Source of the DNA: CAZAGT01 sp964484515
GTDB lineage: Bacteria; Desulfobacterota; DSM-4660; Desulfatiglandales; HGW-15
Direction of reading: 5' to 3'
DNA length: 6,925 nucleotides
Assembly (NCBI GenBank): GCA_964484515.1
Contig: CAZAGT010000284.1
Coordinates: 1-6,925 of the forward strand
How positions within the stretch are numbered: the first letter of the stretch is position 1; every line of letters starts with the position of its first letter. The position numbers were made by a program, and so were the translations under genes. This document shows positions 5,966 to 6,925 of this stretch, in pieces. The notes beneath the pieces were generated by a model that was not told where the DNA came from, made no database searches, and worked only from the letters and a program-made list of their open reading frames with translations.

Positions 5966-6925
5966 CTATCTGAGTTTCTTGGAATTATTAGGAACTTTGA
6001 GATATCTGCTTTTTAGATTCCTTGTCAGTGATTTAGACCTTTCCTGAAATCTTGAAGTGTTTGGGTAAGAATAATGATAGTCAAATTCATCGAAGGCAAC
6101 CGGAGGGAAGCAACTGAGAATGTCACAGTAGTCATTCTTCCTGGCCTTAAGGATCCGCATCCCCAGCGCACGGTATAATTTGGCGGCCACCCCAGGGTGA
6201 GTCCTGGCAAGCTCTTGCGTAACGGGCTCCGAGATGAAGTGGCTCAACGATTCAAGCTCCTCGTCTTGGGCAATGCGTAGGCGTTCGACCAGAAGAGCTA
6301 GCTCTTTGGCTTTGACGAGGAGCTCAATCGCTGAGCCCAGTTCCGCTTTATCGATGATCTCCAGGGCGCGTTGGTGCCAAGCTGAGCGGTCCGCCCTGGG
6401 AACGTATTTCATGAGCTCCTCATAGGAGAACTGGTTTGGACGTTCTGTAAAACTCTGCCAGGCAGATTCCATGGCTTCCTCGTTCCGTCCGACTTCGGCT
6501 AACAACGCCCGTATCACATCCTCCAATTTATAAGCGCAGCCACGGAGCAGCCGAGCGCTCTTTCCAGGGTCAAGACCTCGCTCGACCCAACGAAGCGCCT
6601 CCTCAGGCTTGCGACGTGTTTGGAAGATCGTCGCCACCACTTCGCAATCTGCAGGCAAAAGCTCGGTGGTCCTGCAAATCGCCAGATAGGCATCAACATT
6701 GCGTCCCGCCGCATAAAGCGTCTTGAGAGCCTCGCCCCAACGGCGGCGCTCATAGGATTCACCGCTCCAATCATTCATTGAGGAGTTCTTTAGATTGGCT
6801 TCATCGAAGCGGGCGCGAATCGCCCCGGCGAGCGCGTCCCTCCCCTTCTTGTTATGCAGCTTGGAGACATCATCGCGTTCGAGCTGATAGGCGAAACCGT
6901 AAGGATCGTCATCCATCCACGCAAG
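5966..6925 (-). CDS. DUF6880 / SWIM-zinc-finger-associated helical-repeat protein (5' partial)
   Basis: The frame is open to the window edge: codons LAW precede the first in-window ATG (6914-6916), and LAWMDDDPYGFAYQLE matches the internal DUF6880 pattern, so the real start lies beyond 6925. Residue numbers here count from that ATG. About 260 residues are helical repeats: a DDDPYGF block (2-8), EALRWVERGLDPG (106-118), RNEEAMESAWQSFTERP (144-160), then AWHQRALEIID (179-189). These blocks resemble the C-terminal parts of SWIM zinc-finger proteins, whose function is unknown. A zinc-finger N-terminus may therefore exist upstream, which is inference. From about residue 265 (bases 5966-6124) the sequence loses the usual family ending and becomes Ser/Tyr/Asn-rich and AT-rich, suggesting a replaced or frameshifted tail. 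No partner gene is visible on this strand, and the gene converges on the cytochrome operon. Confidence 0.85.
   Translation of the reverse strand, partial: LAWMDDDPYGFAYQLERDDVSKLHNKKGRDALAGAIRARFDEANLKNSSMNDWSGESYERRRWGEALKTLYAAGRNVDAYLAICRTTELLPADCEVVATIFQTRRKPEEALRWVERGLDPGKSARLLRGCAYKLEDVIRALLAEVGRNEEAMESAWQSFTERPNQFSYEELMKYVPRADRSAWHQRALEIIDKAELGSAIELLVKAKELALLVERLRIAQDEELESLSHFISEPVTQELARTHPGVAAKLYRALGMRILKARKNDYCDILSCFPPVAFDEFDYHYSYPNTSRFQERSKSLTRNLKSRYLKVPNNSKKLR

Overview
The window looks like chromosomal DNA of a Gram-negative bacterium with a cytochrome-rich respiratory metabolism. One product carries a Sec signal peptide and two covalent haem sites, and another is a membrane-anchored dihaem cytochrome. 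A Nitrospirota, Methylomirabilota or deltaproteobacterial-type lineage would fit, but this is a guess from gene content, not a demonstrated assignment. No rRNA, tRNA, CRISPR array or recognisable insertion sequence was seen.

Layout. Bases 1-483 hold no convincing gene, but contain two neighbouring near-perfect palindromes (202-215 and 228-243). A stand-alone phosphoribosyltransferase-fold protein (484-1155, +) follows, then a small excisionase/MerR-type helix-turn-helix protein with a lysine/arginine-rich tail (1288-1548, +, TTG start). A 316-base non-coding stretch with an inverted repeat (1631-1647) leads to a classical periplasmic dihaem cytochrome c peroxidase (1865-2908, +). Behind it, 2989-3407 is the wreck of a small four-helix membrane protein, broken by an early stop, a frameshift and a late stop. 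Next is a tight two-gene unit. The first gene is a rubredoxin-like domain fused to the FMN/3Fe-4S synthase domain of glutamate synthase (3535-4863, +). Fourteen bases later comes a four-helix membrane protein with two tandem CxxCH cytochrome c repeats (4878-5756, +). On the opposite strand and convergent with it, 5966-6925 is the C-terminal part of a DUF6880/SWIM-zinc-finger-associated helical-repeat protein whose 5' end lies outside the window.

How the parts may work together. The peroxidase needs electrons from a periplasmic donor to reduce H2O2. The membrane dihaem cytochrome is predicted to place its haems in the periplasm, and its gene is co-transcribed with a cytosolic iron-sulfur flavoprotein. 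The central region (1865-5756) therefore looks like a redox module in which membrane and periplasmic cytochromes exchange electrons with a cytosolic Rd-FMN-3Fe-4S enzyme of unknown substrate. The broken gene at 2989-3407 resembles the membrane half of the cytochrome at 4878, so the module may once have had two such membrane proteins. The module's function is inference; domain content, gene order and residue spacings are read directly from the sequence.
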